NCBI RefSeq assembly: GCF_014643735.1
Contig: NZ_BMKA01000004.1
Location: forward strand, 1 to 64,000
Length of the DNA: 64,000 nucleotides
Direction: 5' to 3'
Origin: Neptunicoccus cionae
GTDB lineage: Bacteria; Pseudomonadota; Alphaproteobacteria; Rhodobacterales; Rhodobacteraceae
Made by a program: the position numbers and the translations under genes. Below are positions 18,451 to 27,249 of the stretch, piece by piece. The notes beneath the pieces are model-generated. The model did no database searches. It had not been told where the DNA came from and saw nothing but the letters and a program-made list of their open reading frames with translations. Position 1 is the stretch's first letter. Each line of letters starts with the position of its first letter.

Positions 18451-18824
18451 CGGGTTCTCCTAGTTATTCGTTTAACCGCAGGATAAGCCCAGAACTCTGC
18501 AAGTGCCATGCAGTTCTATTTATGCGCAAGTTTAGCTGGTCTTATGACGGATGACTGCGTATCGGGCTGTCAATTTAACGGGAACTAACCAATATATGAC
18601 CGCAGATATCGGCGCGAAAATTGGTCCCATTGGACCGGCTTGCCATTTAAATTGCACAGACATAACATAAGCAAATACGCCGGATCCGGAAACTTTGCAG
18701 TGAAGCGGGAATGGGAGGTTCCAGTCGCCAACACCCGATTGGGATGTGCGCCATCCCTGATTGACCGGCGATTTTACGATGTAAGGTCCCGCGCCAAACA
18801 GTCTATTTGAAAAAGTGTCTAGCC
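18451..18824. other. Divergent promoter region between Rieske oxygenase and LysR genes
   Basis: About 370 bases containing the start signals for both genes. No convincing gene is present: a minus-strand open frame across 18532-18843 has no recognisable domain and runs into the LysR start. LysR sites usually lie in such gaps, but no clear dyad could be picked by eye. Confidence 0.45.
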
Positions 18825-19727
18825 ATGCTGAAAACCCTGCCATTCAATGCCCTTAGAACACTGGAATCCGTGGTTAGACTTCGCGGTTTCGGGCGGGCTG
18901 CGGATGAACTTAACATCTCTCAAAGTGCTGTTAGTCAACACATAAAACAACTTGAGGAGTGGCTCGGGCATCAGCTTTTAATTCGCAAGAACCCCAAAGT
19001 AATTCCAACCGATGATGGCACCCGTCTGGCCAATGCTGCGCGCAATGGATTTGGTATGGTAGAAGCGGTCTGCGACAGCCTTCGTGACAGCAAAAAATCC
19101 GCGAGCAAAGGGCTCCTTGTCGCCGCTCCGCCTGGCTTTGCTTTTATCTGGCTGCTGCCAAGGCTTCTTGATTTTAACGATAGCCATCCGGGCATTCAGA
19201 TTTCACTTTCAACGGATCCAAAATCGCTCGATCCGACCACCAGCGAAGCAGATGTGATTATCGCATACAGCACCGGTGGCTTTCCCAGCCTTCATTCAGA
19301 AAAACTTATGAGTGAACGGATGTCTCCCGTCTGCACACCCAAGCTGGCGGAGCAGATAAGATCCCCGCAAGATTTGGAGCATCATACAATTTTGCAAGAC
19401 GGTCAGTCCGAGACCGAACATCTGTCCAACTGGGAATTCTGGGCCTCTGAACTTGGGATTAAGCTGCCAATTACACAGAGAAAACAGGTCTACAGTCAGG
19501 CCAATATGGTCATTCAGGCGGCGATCAACGGCTCTGGCGTGGCGATGGGGCGTTGCCCGCTGGTGATTGATGCGCTTGAGAACGGGCAATTGGTGCGCCC
19601 CTTCAGGCAAGAGGCGCAATCGCAGTTTTCCTATTGGTTTGTCTGCGCCCACAACAAGGCACATTCAAAGTTCATGCAGGAATTCCGCAATTGGCTGCAC
19701 GATCAGGCGGAACCCTTAAACGCCTGA
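18825..19727 (+). CDS. LysR family regulator (GcvA-like)
   Basis: A 300-residue LysR protein. The N-terminal winged HTH covers about residues 5-62 (GRAADELNISQSAVSQHIK), followed by a co-inducer domain with PGFAFIWLLPRLLDF as in the GcvA branch. The ATG at 18825 gives MLKTLPFNALRTLE, the usual N-terminus; an in-frame codon at 18807 would add six residues. Divergent from the VanA-like oxygenase, which it probably activates in response to the substrate. Confidence 0.88.
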   Translation: MLKTLPFNALRTLESVVRLRGFGRAADELNISQSAVSQHIKQLEEWLGHQLLIRKNPKVIPTDDGTRLANAARNGFGMVEAVCDSLRDSKKSASKGLLVAAPPGFAFIWLLPRLLDFNDSHPGIQISLSTDPKSLDPTTSEADVIIAYSTGGFPSLHSEKLMSERMSPVCTPKLAEQIRSPQDLEHHTILQDGQSETEHLSNWEFWASELGIKLPITQRKQVYSQANMVIQAAINGSGVAMGRCPLVIDALENGQLVRPFRQEAQSQFSYWFVCAHNKAHSKFMQEFRNWLHDQAEPLNA

Positions 19728-19738
19728 TCCGTTAAGGC

Positions 19739-20851
19739 TCAGGCGTAGGCCAGTCGCCCGCATGGGGCTTGACCGACTGCCGTTTTAGGGTGATCGAAAA
19801 TTTCTTTCAATTCGGGGAATTGTGACAGAACCTCTGTCCCGCCTTCCAAACGCTCGGGGTGAAGACGCCCTTCGTCCCAGACAGCAACGCCATCAAGACG
19901 CACTGTCGGGTCAAGTACGTTAAGCGAAATTTCACCCGGAGGATAACCGCCACATGTGTGGATGTGCAGGATGCGCGGGTTGCCAAAAGCGCCACCACTC
20001 CAGCGTTCAAAATGGCGCGCGGCTTCCTGTTCATACGACAGACCGGGGTGGATACCGGCGTGCCATGAATGGACGCCGTATGTGTCGATATCAAACCGCT
20101 TACCTACAAATTCATAGTGGGCTTTGGCAGCATCCACGTCAGCCTCTGCGCCATCAAACTCGACAATGCGAGAGCCCTCAATCTTGACGAACAGTATGTC
20201 CTTCACTTCGCAGGACCACGGGGTGTAGAAATTGGAACCCGTGCCAGTCAAGAACCCCACCTGTGCAATCCGTCCGGTGAACCCTTTGGACGGCACGGGC
20301 GTGAAGACCGACAAAGGAAAGCGTTTCAGCGTTGTATCACCGCATGTTGTGTTAAAATCGAGCGCCGAACCGCGATAATCCGTGCCCGCAGAACAGGTTA
20401 CATGGATGTCCTCTGCTGTCGCCAAGGCGTTGTCGATGACCCGCTTTATGGCGGCAAAAGCTGCGTAATTTGTTTCGCCAAAGGGCGATCCCATCATATT
20501 ACAATCCAAGGCGTAGCTCATGACTTGTGTGGTTTTACAACTGTTGGAGCGGAACCGGATCTGATCTCCGAGGCGGGCCAAAAACACGGCGCAATCAACG
20601 GCTTCGATGCGTGCAGACAGGTCCGGATCCAGAACAGTCGCATGCTTGTTCACAGGTACGCCGTAAAGCTGCGCCTCAAATCCCAGATCAGCTGCAGCCT
20701 TGGCAAGCCCCCGCGCAAGTTCGGGATCATAATAACCGTCTTCTTCCGTTTCATGAATAAACAAAACCGATTGCCCCTTTCGGCATCCGGCACAATTCAC
20801 CAACAGGTTATGCGCGCTTCTGGCCAAACGGTCCTGAACATCTCCGTGCAC
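19739..20851 (-). CDS. M29/NicX-like metalloprotein, function unknown
   Basis: A 370-residue protein resembling the family that contains thermophilic aminopeptidases (M29) and 2,5-dihydroxypyridine 5,6-dioxygenase (NicX). Possible metal ligands in the C-terminal third are the histidines in VHSWHAGIHPG and HIHTCGGYPPGE; PPGE followed by a beta strand is typical of M29-like folds. No signal peptide, so cytoplasmic. It sits between a LysR regulator and hutC, near a Rieske oxygenase, which favours a ring-cleaving or amide-cleaving role in a nitrogen heterocycle pathway, but the reaction cannot be assigned. Confidence 0.65.
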   Translation of the reverse strand: MHGDVQDRLARSAHNLLVNCAGCRKGQSVLFIHETEEDGYYDPELARGLAKAAADLGFEAQLYGVPVNKHATVLDPDLSARIEAVDCAVFLARLGDQIRFRSNSCKTTQVMSYALDCNMMGSPFGETNYAAFAAIKRVIDNALATAEDIHVTCSAGTDYRGSALDFNTTCGDTTLKRFPLSVFTPVPSKGFTGRIAQVGFLTGTGSNFYTPWSCEVKDILFVKIEGSRIVEFDGAEADVDAAKAHYEFVGKRFDIDTYGVHSWHAGIHPGLSYEQEAARHFERWSGGAFGNPRILHIHTCGGYPPGEISLNVLDPTVRLDGVAVWDEGRLHPERLEGGTEVLSQFPELKEIFDHPKTAVGQAPCGRLAYA

Positions 20852-21043
20852 GGTTTTCTCCTTCTGCCACGCTACACAGGCGGGCGGTCTGCATTTGGAG
20901 AAGACCTACCAAGGGGCAAAATTCCTAGCTATATACGAGAAGTTATGCTCTGCATTCGATTACCTTATGGGAGGTGGCAAATCCTTGCTTAATTGGTCAA
21001 ATAAATTATAAAGATAGACATAATAAACATTCAGGGCAGTTAG

Positions 21044-21733
21044 ATGCGCATTAGTTACCGCGATGTTAAAGCAGAAATCCTAAATCGCATCCGAAGCAAC
21101 ACCTGGCCTCTGGGGACAAACCTACCCGGTGAAATCGAACTGGCTAAGGAATTCGGCTGTGCCCGCGCCACCATGAACCGCGCCATGCGCGATCTGGTTG
21201 ATGATGGTATTTTGGAACGCAAGCGTAAGGCTGGCACCAAGGTAAAGCAGTCTCCGGTGCGTCAGGCGCAATTTTCCATTTCCATCGTGCGCGAGGAGGT
21301 GGAACAAGCCGGCTCTGTTTATTCCTATAGTCTGATAGAGCGTGAACTGATCCCTGCACCTGCATGGCTGCGTGAACGGATCAAAGTCGCAAAAGATGCG
21401 CCGATCTTACACTTGAAGTGCATGCACTACTCCGGAAAAAACCCGTATCAGTTCGAAGACCGTTGGATCAATCTGGACGTGGTCCCCGCCGCGCGGGAGT
21501 TCGATTTTGAAGACGTCGGTCCGAACGAATGGCTGATCCAGCAGATACCGTTTTCCACGGGTGAGTTGGTTTTTTCTGCCACCAACGCCCCGGAAAGCAT
21601 AGCGCGCTTTTTAAAGGCCCCCGTCGATACGGCCCTGTTTTCTGTGGAACGGACCACATGGCTGGAAGACAAAAGCGTCACTTACGCGCAGCTTTATTTT
21701 GCCCGTGATCACAAAATGACCACCTACATCTGA
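21044..21733 (+). CDS. hutC: Histidine-utilisation repressor, GntR family with UTRA domain
   Basis: A 229-residue GntR/HutC regulator. The winged HTH (residues 1-66) contains LAKEFGCARATMNRAMRDL. The UTRA ligand domain follows, with the HutC-like segments FEDRWINLDVVPAA, NEWLIQQIPF and SVERTTWL. HutC proteins repress hut operons and are released by urocanate. It is divergent from the NicX-like gene and 7 kb from hutF. The family also includes regulators of related imidazole pathways, so a modified ligand is possible. Confidence 0.85.
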   Translation: MRISYRDVKAEILNRIRSNTWPLGTNLPGEIELAKEFGCARATMNRAMRDLVDDGILERKRKAGTKVKQSPVRQAQFSISIVREEVEQAGSVYSYSLIERELIPAPAWLRERIKVAKDAPILHLKCMHYSGKNPYQFEDRWINLDVVPAAREFDFEDVGPNEWLIQQIPFSTGELVFSATNAPESIARFLKAPVDTALFSVERTTWLEDKSVTYAQLYFARDHKMTTYI

Positions 21734-21964
21734 CGCTACTTGGTGAACTTGCACGGCCCTCTTCTTGAAGACTCTGCAACCGACGCTTGCCAGCCTGTCC
21801 GATGCAAATCACCTGAAGTGGTCATTTCCTCGACCCGCTTACGTTTCGGTTTATGTCCAAGGACGGCAGGCGCGCAGCCATGCGTCGCCGTTGCAGTTGT
21901 GCTGCACGAAGGCTAGGACTGACACAGACCGTTGCTTTGGGACGAGCATAAGGGAGCGCTTTAC

Positions 21965-22666
21965 ATGGAGAGGATCTACTGCGGGCCACCGCCCCTGCCA
22001 CAGGAGCTTTGGAGCAGCTGGAACTTTGATCCACTGCTTTTGCTGTGTCTGGCGGGCATGGCATATCTGCTACGGGGCAGTGCAGTTGGTCTAACGGCAG
22101 TCGCAGTCCTGATTGTGGCGTTCATCTCACCGCTGTGTGCGCTGTCATCGGCGTTGTTTTCGGCGCGTGTGGTGCATCATGTGCTTCTTATCGCGGTTGC
22201 AGCACCCCTGCTGGCCTTGGCGATCAACACCCGCAAGCCGGTTTCAATAGCCGTCCCCTTCGTTGTTTCGAGCGTTATCCTGTGGGGCTGGCATCTGCCG
22301 GTTGCTTACGACCTCGCCCTGTCCAATGTTGCGGTTTACTGGCTTATGCAGATTAGCCTTCTAACCAGTGCCATCTGGTTCTGGCGAGCGGTCCTTGCGG
22401 GGGAGGATGCAGTCGTGGAGCGGATCGCCTATATCGTCGCCGGGTTCGCGCAGATGGGGATGCTGGGCGCGGTCCTGACCTTTGCCCCCGCTGCCCTGTT
22501 CGCTGCCCATGCGCTTGCGCCGTTCGACTGGGGGCTGACCCCGCTGCGGGACCAACAGCTTGGCGGGTTGATCATGTGGGTTCCTGCAGGCCTGCCTTAT
22601 GCGATGGCCGCTGCCTTGCTGGCGCGCCATCACTGGGGCCAACTGACGCGCGGTGCCGCGTGGTAG
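21965..22666 (+). CDS. CtaG-like (caa3-type) cytochrome oxidase assembly protein
   Basis: A 233-residue protein with about seven hydrophobic segments and the histidine-rich turns typical of the CtaG_caa3/DUF1404 family (HHVLLIAVAAPLLAL, WGWHLPVAYD). This family is needed for maturation of caa3-type oxidases in Bacillus, probably copper delivery. It is unrelated to the Cox11-type CtaG. The ATG at 21965 follows AGGGAG. It begins the oxidase island and overlaps the next gene by seven bases. Confidence 0.8.
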   Translation: MERIYCGPPPLPQELWSSWNFDPLLLLCLAGMAYLLRGSAVGLTAVAVLIVAFISPLCALSSALFSARVVHHVLLIAVAAPLLALAINTRKPVSIAVPFVVSSVILWGWHLPVAYDLALSNVAVYWLMQISLLTSAIWFWRAVLAGEDAVVERIAYIVAGFAQMGMLGAVLTFAPAALFAAHALAPFDWGLTPLRDQQLGGLIMWVPAGLPYAMAAALLARHHWGQLTRGAAW

Positions 22667-23169
22667 AGTGGATTTTGTCAACGATACCTCTGTTCAAAGT
22701 GGTGCACATCGCAGCGCTTCTGACGTGGTGCGGCGGATTGCTGGCCTTACCATTGATGTTGTCCCGCCACGATCCTGACGGGCTGGCGGAGGATTACCGT
22801 CGGATACGTCACGCAACCCATAATGTTTACACTCTCGTTGTTACACCTGCTGCCGTGTTCACTGTGATAGCCGGAACTTGGCTGATCTTTCTGCGCGGCG
22901 TGTTCGTGCCTTGGCTGTTTGCGAAACTTGTCTTTGTGGTGCTGCTTGTGGTGGCTCATGTCTGGATTGGGCATATCGTTGCGAAGGTTGCCGAACTGCC
23001 CGAAGATCACACACCACCGCGTCCGACCTTGCCATTGCTGGCCGTTTGTGTGCCGATCGTTGCGATCCTGATCCTCGTGCTTGCCAAACCTGCGTTAGAC
23101 GGGATCACATTTCCGGACTGGTTGCTGGAACCCCGCGGCGGTCAGTTGCCTTTTGAGGTGCCAAGTTGA
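22660..23169 (+). CDS. CopD/HemJ-like four-helix membrane protein
   Basis: A 169-residue membrane protein with about four helices. The opening (KVVHIAALLTWCGGLLALPLM) and RHATHNVYTLVVTPAAV place histidines as in CopD, DUF2269 and HemJ-type proteins, which bind heme or copper. The GTG at 22660 overlaps the end of the CtaG-like gene. A role in copper or heme handling for the adjacent oxidase is plausible. Its 3' end overlaps the convergent DUF2231 gene by 28 bases. Confidence 0.7.
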   Translation: MVEWILSTIPLFKVVHIAALLTWCGGLLALPLMLSRHDPDGLAEDYRRIRHATHNVYTLVVTPAAVFTVIAGTWLIFLRGVFVPWLFAKLVFVVLLVVAHVWIGHIVAKVAELPEDHTPPRPTLPLLAVCVPIVAILILVLAKPALDGITFPDWLLEPRGGQLPFEVPS

Positions 23170-23657
23170 TAGTCAAACACCAACTTACCACCATGCCAGC
23201 CAGTGAAACTGACCACCAACACGCACAGGCCCGACAGCAGAATACCATAGGGCAGCACCGCATCTTCATATCCGAAAAGCCGGTAGCCCCAGTTCGCCCC
23301 CAGCAAAGCGAGGAGTGTGACGGCAATTATAAAATGGGTCCACGCTGGTGCACGGGCGCGAATGCCGGGCACCAGCAACAGTTCCGCCGTGCCCGAAACA
23401 CCGGCAAGCATCCCGAACAGGAACCCTGTCCCCGCCGCCCAAAGCGCGGCCCGCGCCCAGAAGACATCCCCGGTCCACCAGTAGATAGCATCCGCGCCGA
23501 GCACACAGAACGTCAGCGCCACAGGGAAGGCGACGCTCATTGCGTGGATGGGATGGCCGTGAATAGCAATGCGCGATTCCGTCTGGTCAAACCCCGGCAT
23601 CTCGCTGATCGGGTCGATCAGGTCCTCGGTGTTTTGATCCTTGGTCTGCTCCGCCAT
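23142..23657 (-). CDS. DUF2231 membrane protein
   Basis: A 171-residue protein with a soluble N-terminus followed by the DUF2231 signature IHGHPIHAMSVAFPVAL and about four helices. The two conserved histidines suggest heme or metal binding. Function unknown. It is the only leftward gene in the oxidase island: its 3' end overlaps the CopD-like gene and its start lies next to, or overlaps, the start of the subunit II gene. Confidence 0.8.
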   Translation of the reverse strand: MAEQTKDQNTEDLIDPISEMPGFDQTESRIAIHGHPIHAMSVAFPVALTFCVLGADAIYWWTGDVFWARAALWAAGTGFLFGMLAGVSGTAELLLVPGIRARAPAWTHFIIAVTLLALLGANWGYRLFGYEDAVLPYGILLSGLCVLVVSFTGWHGGKLVFDYQLGTSKGN

Positions 23658-24344
23658 ATCGCCGCCATCCTTCGATTTTTCGTGCCTGCCACGTTGTTCA
23701 TCCTGCTTACAGGGTGCGAGGGGGCGCTTTCAACTGTTGATCCGGCAGGACCGGCCGCACGTTCCATCACGACACTGTGGTGGGTGATGCTGGCAGGCGC
23801 GTCAGGGATATTCGGACTGGTGATGATCTTGCTGGTATTCTCCTTCCGCCGCAACAGCGAAAGCGGTGTAGAAGCGAGGCAGGAAAGTATTTGGATACTG
23901 GGCTTCGGGCTCGTCTTTCCAGCGGTTATTCTTGGCGCCTTGCTTGCCTATGGGTTGGTGATTGGCGCGCAACTATCGCCGCAAAACGGCGCTAACGCGG
24001 TGAAGGTCACAGCAGAGGCCCGTCGCTGGGAATGGCGCTTCACCTACGCCGATGCCCCCGCGCTTGAGACAACAGGCACACTGCATATACCGGCAGGTCG
24101 CCCTGTGGATATCGCGATCACCACTGCGGATGTGATCCACAGTTTCTGGGTTCCCCGTCTGGCAGGCAAGCTTGACGCGATCCCCGGCCACATCAATACC
24201 CTGCGGCTGGAGGCGGATATGCCGGGCACCTACAAAGGCGTCAGCGCAGAGTTTAGCGGCGCGGGATATGAAGCCTTTACCTTTCGAGTCATCGCGCACA
24301 CCGAAGCTGGATGGACCAAATTTTTACAGGGACAACCGGAATGA
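23634..24344 (+). CDS. Heme-copper oxidase subunit II lacking the CuA site
   Basis: A subunit II with a lipoprotein-type leader ending LLTGC, two membrane helices, and a periplasmic cupredoxin domain with ARRWEWRF and DVIHSFWVPRLAGKLDAIPG. Where cytochrome c oxidases carry the CuA ligands CxxxC, this protein reads SAEFSGAGYEAFTF: both cysteines are serines and the His/Met pair is gone. This resembles quinol-oxidase subunit II (CyoA). The start is uncertain: TTG at 23634 gives a leader with two arginines (236 residues); GTG at 23682 gives 220. It overlaps the next gene by ATGA. Confidence 0.85.
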   Translation: MILGLLRHIAAILRFFVPATLFILLTGCEGALSTVDPAGPAARSITTLWWVMLAGASGIFGLVMILLVFSFRRNSESGVEARQESIWILGFGLVFPAVILGALLAYGLVIGAQLSPQNGANAVKVTAEARRWEWRFTYADAPALETTGTLHIPAGRPVDIAITTADVIHSFWVPRLAGKLDAIPGHINTLRLEADMPGTYKGVSAEFSGAGYEAFTFRVIAHTEAGWTKFLQGQPE

Positions 24345-26824
24345 ACGCGCTAGAGAGACATCGCAAACTCACTGAAATCTGGGCCTCTGACAAAGGATTC
24401 AAGGGCTGGTTTTCAACGGTCAACCACAACGATCTTGGCCGGATGTTTTTGGTCACGGCCTTCTTTTTCTTCATTGTCGGCGGATTGCTGGCAATGTTGA
24501 TCCGCGTGCAATTGGCGACCCCTCATTCGGCGTTTGCAGGACCGGAAATCTACAACCAGATTTTCACCATGCACGGCACGGTGATGATGTTTCTCTTTGC
24601 TATCCCGACGTTTGAGGGGCTGGCGATTTATCTGCTGCCCAAGATGCTCGGCACCCGCGATCTGGCTTTCCCGCGCCTCACGGCCTATGGCTTTTGGTGT
24701 TATGCTTTTGGTGGGTCGATGCTGATTGTTGCCATGCTGTTCGGTATCGCGCCGGATGGGGGGTGGTTTATGTACCCGCCCCTGACCAGCGCGATCCATT
24801 CACCCGGCATCAACGCGGATTTCTGGCTGATCGGCATCACCTTTGTGGAAATTTCCGCCATCGCTGCCGCGGTGGAAATTACCGTGTCGGTGCTGAAATA
24901 CCGCGCCCCTAGCATGTCGCTGGCCAAGATGCCCATATTCGCGTGGTATGCGTTGATCACGGCACTGATGATCCTGACGGGGTTTCCGCCGCTGATCCTT
25001 GGCTCTGTCCTGCTGGAACTGGAACGCGCGTTTGGTTTGCCGTTCTTTCAGGTGGACCTCGGCGGGGATAGTTTGCTCTGGCAGCATCTGTTCTGGCTGT
25101 TCGGCCACCCTGAGGTCTATATCATCTTTCTGCCTGCAGCGGGGGTGATTTCGACCGTGCTGCCGGTGATGTGCCGCACGACACTTCTTGGTTATGGCTG
25201 GATCGTGTCTGCCGCTGTAGCACTGGCGTTTTTGTCTTTCGGGTTGTGGGTCCACCACATGTTTACAACAGGCATTCCGCACATGGGACTGGCGTTCTTT
25301 TCTGCGGCCTCAACCCTTGTGGCAGTGCCAACCGGTGTTCAGATATTCGCGTGGATCGGCACCATGTGGAAAGGCCGCCCCGAATTGCACCTTCCGATGC
25401 TCCACATCCTCGGGTTCTTTTTTACCTTTGTGATTGGCGGGCTGACAGGGGTTATGGTAGCGGTTGTGCCCTTCGACTGGCAAGCCCATGACACCGCATT
25501 CATCACGGCACACCTGCATTACGTGCTGTTTGGCGGCTTTGTTTTTCCGATCTTCGCGGGGGTCTACTATTGGCTGCCCCATTTTACTGGACGTAAGCGG
25601 TTTTTCTGTTTGGGAGAGTTGGCATTCGCGTTGGTCTTTGTTGGATTTCACGTCACGTTTCTGGCGATGCACTGGGTCGGATTGCTCGGCCAGCGGCGGC
25701 GCATCCCGACTTACGCGCCAGAGGACGGCTGGACTGCGATTAATCTGATCTCTTCTGTGGGGAGCTTTATTCTGGCCATCGGAATCGCGATGATTTTGGT
25801 CGATGTGGTCCTGCACATCGTCACCGCTCATCGCGGCAGGCGCAATCCCTGGAATGCCACAACCCTAGAGTGGGCGATGATTACTCCTGCACCTGCCTAC
25901 ACATTTGCAAGCCTGCCGCGCATCACGTGGCGAGACCCGTTAAGCGCTGAACCGGATCTTGCCGTAAGTCTGGCGCGCGGCGAAGGGTATCTTGGAACAC
26001 CGCGACACAACTGGCGCGAGACTTTGGCCGTGGATATCGCCAGCGGGAAACCCGAGATGCATGTCCTGTATCCGGCAAACACCAGGCTGCCCATCCTGAT
26101 GTCGGCGGTAACGGGCCTGTTCTTTCTGTCATTGCTGATGAAATTCTACTGGACCGTTCCGCTGGCGATGGGGGGCGTTGCATTTCTGGCGTGGAAATGG
26201 GTCTGGGGCTTGGGCCTGCGGCAGGATCAGGCGGTGCAGAGCGTTGGTCACGGGCTAAGCCTCCCGAATGCCGCCACAGTTGCACGATCACCGGGCTGGT
26301 GGGGAACGGCCTTCCTGCTGACTGCAAATGCTACGTTCTTTGGTGCGCTTCTCTTCGGGTTTGCGTTTTTATGGACCATTGCGCCGGGTTGGCCGCCACC
26401 CGCATGGTTTACTCCTTCCATATTCGAACTCGGCGTTGGCATCAGCGGCGCGGCACTTGCGCCCTTAGCCATACGTCACGCAACCCGCGTGAATGAGAGC
26501 GGAGGCACTCCGTTTCCGACTGTTATCCTAGCCCTCTGTGGGATCGTCGCGCTTGGCTTTGCATGCGCTTCTTTGATGTGGCGCGCACCTACCCCGAATG
26601 AACATGCCTACGGGGCAACCATGCTGGTGCTTGGGGGCTACGGGACGTTCCACACAGCAATCTCAGGTTTGATGGGGGGCTTTTTGACAGCACAGATCCG
26701 AAGCGGGTACACCTCGGCCAATCGACGCGCAGCCTTTCCGATAGTTGGGCTCTGGGTCAAGTACACCAGCGCGACAGGTGTTATCATCCTTCTGGCGGCC
26801 CATCTACCCGGGCTCATCCCGTGA
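24341..26824 (+). CDS. Fused heme-copper oxidase subunit I-III
   Basis: An 827-residue fusion. Residues 20-560 are subunit I with all key ligands: H78 (low-spin heme), H256 and Y260 of the GHPEVY cross-link, H305-H306 (CuB), H391 and H393 in TAHLHYVLFGG. From about residue 650 a subunit III-like domain follows (WWGTAFLLTANATFFGALLFG). It reduces oxygen to water and pumps protons in the inner membrane. The electron donor is unclear because subunit II lacks CuA; quinol is possible, but the second histidine of the CyoB PHHYDQ region is not conserved here (PEIYNQ). Start ATG overlaps the subunit II stop. Confidence 0.93.
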   Translation: MNALERHRKLTEIWASDKGFKGWFSTVNHNDLGRMFLVTAFFFFIVGGLLAMLIRVQLATPHSAFAGPEIYNQIFTMHGTVMMFLFAIPTFEGLAIYLLPKMLGTRDLAFPRLTAYGFWCYAFGGSMLIVAMLFGIAPDGGWFMYPPLTSAIHSPGINADFWLIGITFVEISAIAAAVEITVSVLKYRAPSMSLAKMPIFAWYALITALMILTGFPPLILGSVLLELERAFGLPFFQVDLGGDSLLWQHLFWLFGHPEVYIIFLPAAGVISTVLPVMCRTTLLGYGWIVSAAVALAFLSFGLWVHHMFTTGIPHMGLAFFSAASTLVAVPTGVQIFAWIGTMWKGRPELHLPMLHILGFFFTFVIGGLTGVMVAVVPFDWQAHDTAFITAHLHYVLFGGFVFPIFAGVYYWLPHFTGRKRFFCLGELAFALVFVGFHVTFLAMHWVGLLGQRRRIPTYAPEDGWTAINLISSVGSFILAIGIAMILVDVVLHIVTAHRGRRNPWNATTLEWAMITPAPAYTFASLPRITWRDPLSAEPDLAVSLARGEGYLGTPRHNWRETLAVDIASGKPEMHVLYPANTRLPILMSAVTGLFFLSLLMKFYWTVPLAMGGVAFLAWKWVWGLGLRQDQAVQSVGHGLSLPNAATVARSPGWWGTAFLLTANATFFGALLFGFAFLWTIAPGWPPPAWFTPSIFELGVGISGAALAPLAIRHATRVNESGGTPFPTVILALCGIVALGFACASLMWRAPTPNEHAYGATMLVLGGYGTFHTAISGLMGGFLTAQIRSGYTSANRRAAFPIVGLWVKYTSATGVIILLAAHLPGLIP

Positions 26825-27138
26825 CGGAGGTTCTGCGCATCCTGATCGCGCCACTGGTGTGGCTGGCTTCCTTCAGTGCGATTTATGGATTGCACGGTTT
26901 GTTGTGCCAAAACGCGCTTGCCGCAGTCGCGGGCTTCCCTGCCGAGCGGGCTGTTCTGATGGCGGCCTACGGGGTGGCCATTGCGTTACAGATCATACTG
27001 CTGTGGATATTACATCACCCCCGCTTTGCCGCCCCTTCTGGACTGTTAAGGTTTGTCAGCCGTGCAAGCGGCTGGACAGGGCTGATTGCGTCAGTATGGA
27101 CGCTGTTTCCGGTGGTTGCCTTACCCACCTGCTTTTAA
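26821..27138 (+). CDS. Small membrane protein of the oxidase island
   Basis: A 105-residue protein with three predicted helices, starting at a GTG that overlaps the stop of the fused oxidase gene (GTGA). No known domain is recognised. Its tight coupling suggests a small accessory or assembly subunit of the oxidase. Confidence 0.65.
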   Translation: MTEVLRILIAPLVWLASFSAIYGLHGLLCQNALAAVAGFPAERAVLMAAYGVAIALQIILLWILHHPRFAAPSGLLRFVSRASGWTGLIASVWTLFPVVALPTCF

Positions 27139-27249
27139 GCGTATCAAAGCGCCATAGGCTAATACTATATCCCCCCACGCATTGTTGAATGATGCCCACG
27201 CGCCTAGTTTCTGGCAAGAGGGCACGAAAGGTTGAATCGAGGACTAAAA

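Noticed and set aside
18532-18843. A minus-strand open frame in the LysR/oxygenase gap
   Set aside because: It has no recognisable domain or ribosome site and crosses the LysR start; more likely a control region.
20069-20992. A 307-codon open frame opposite the NicX-like gene
   Set aside because: No recognisable motif; the minus-strand protein has family features and a coherent layout.
23166-23633. N-terminal extension of the subunit II frame
   Set aside because: The added part is low-complexity, lies antisense to the DUF2231 gene and would place the lipoprotein leader inside the chain.
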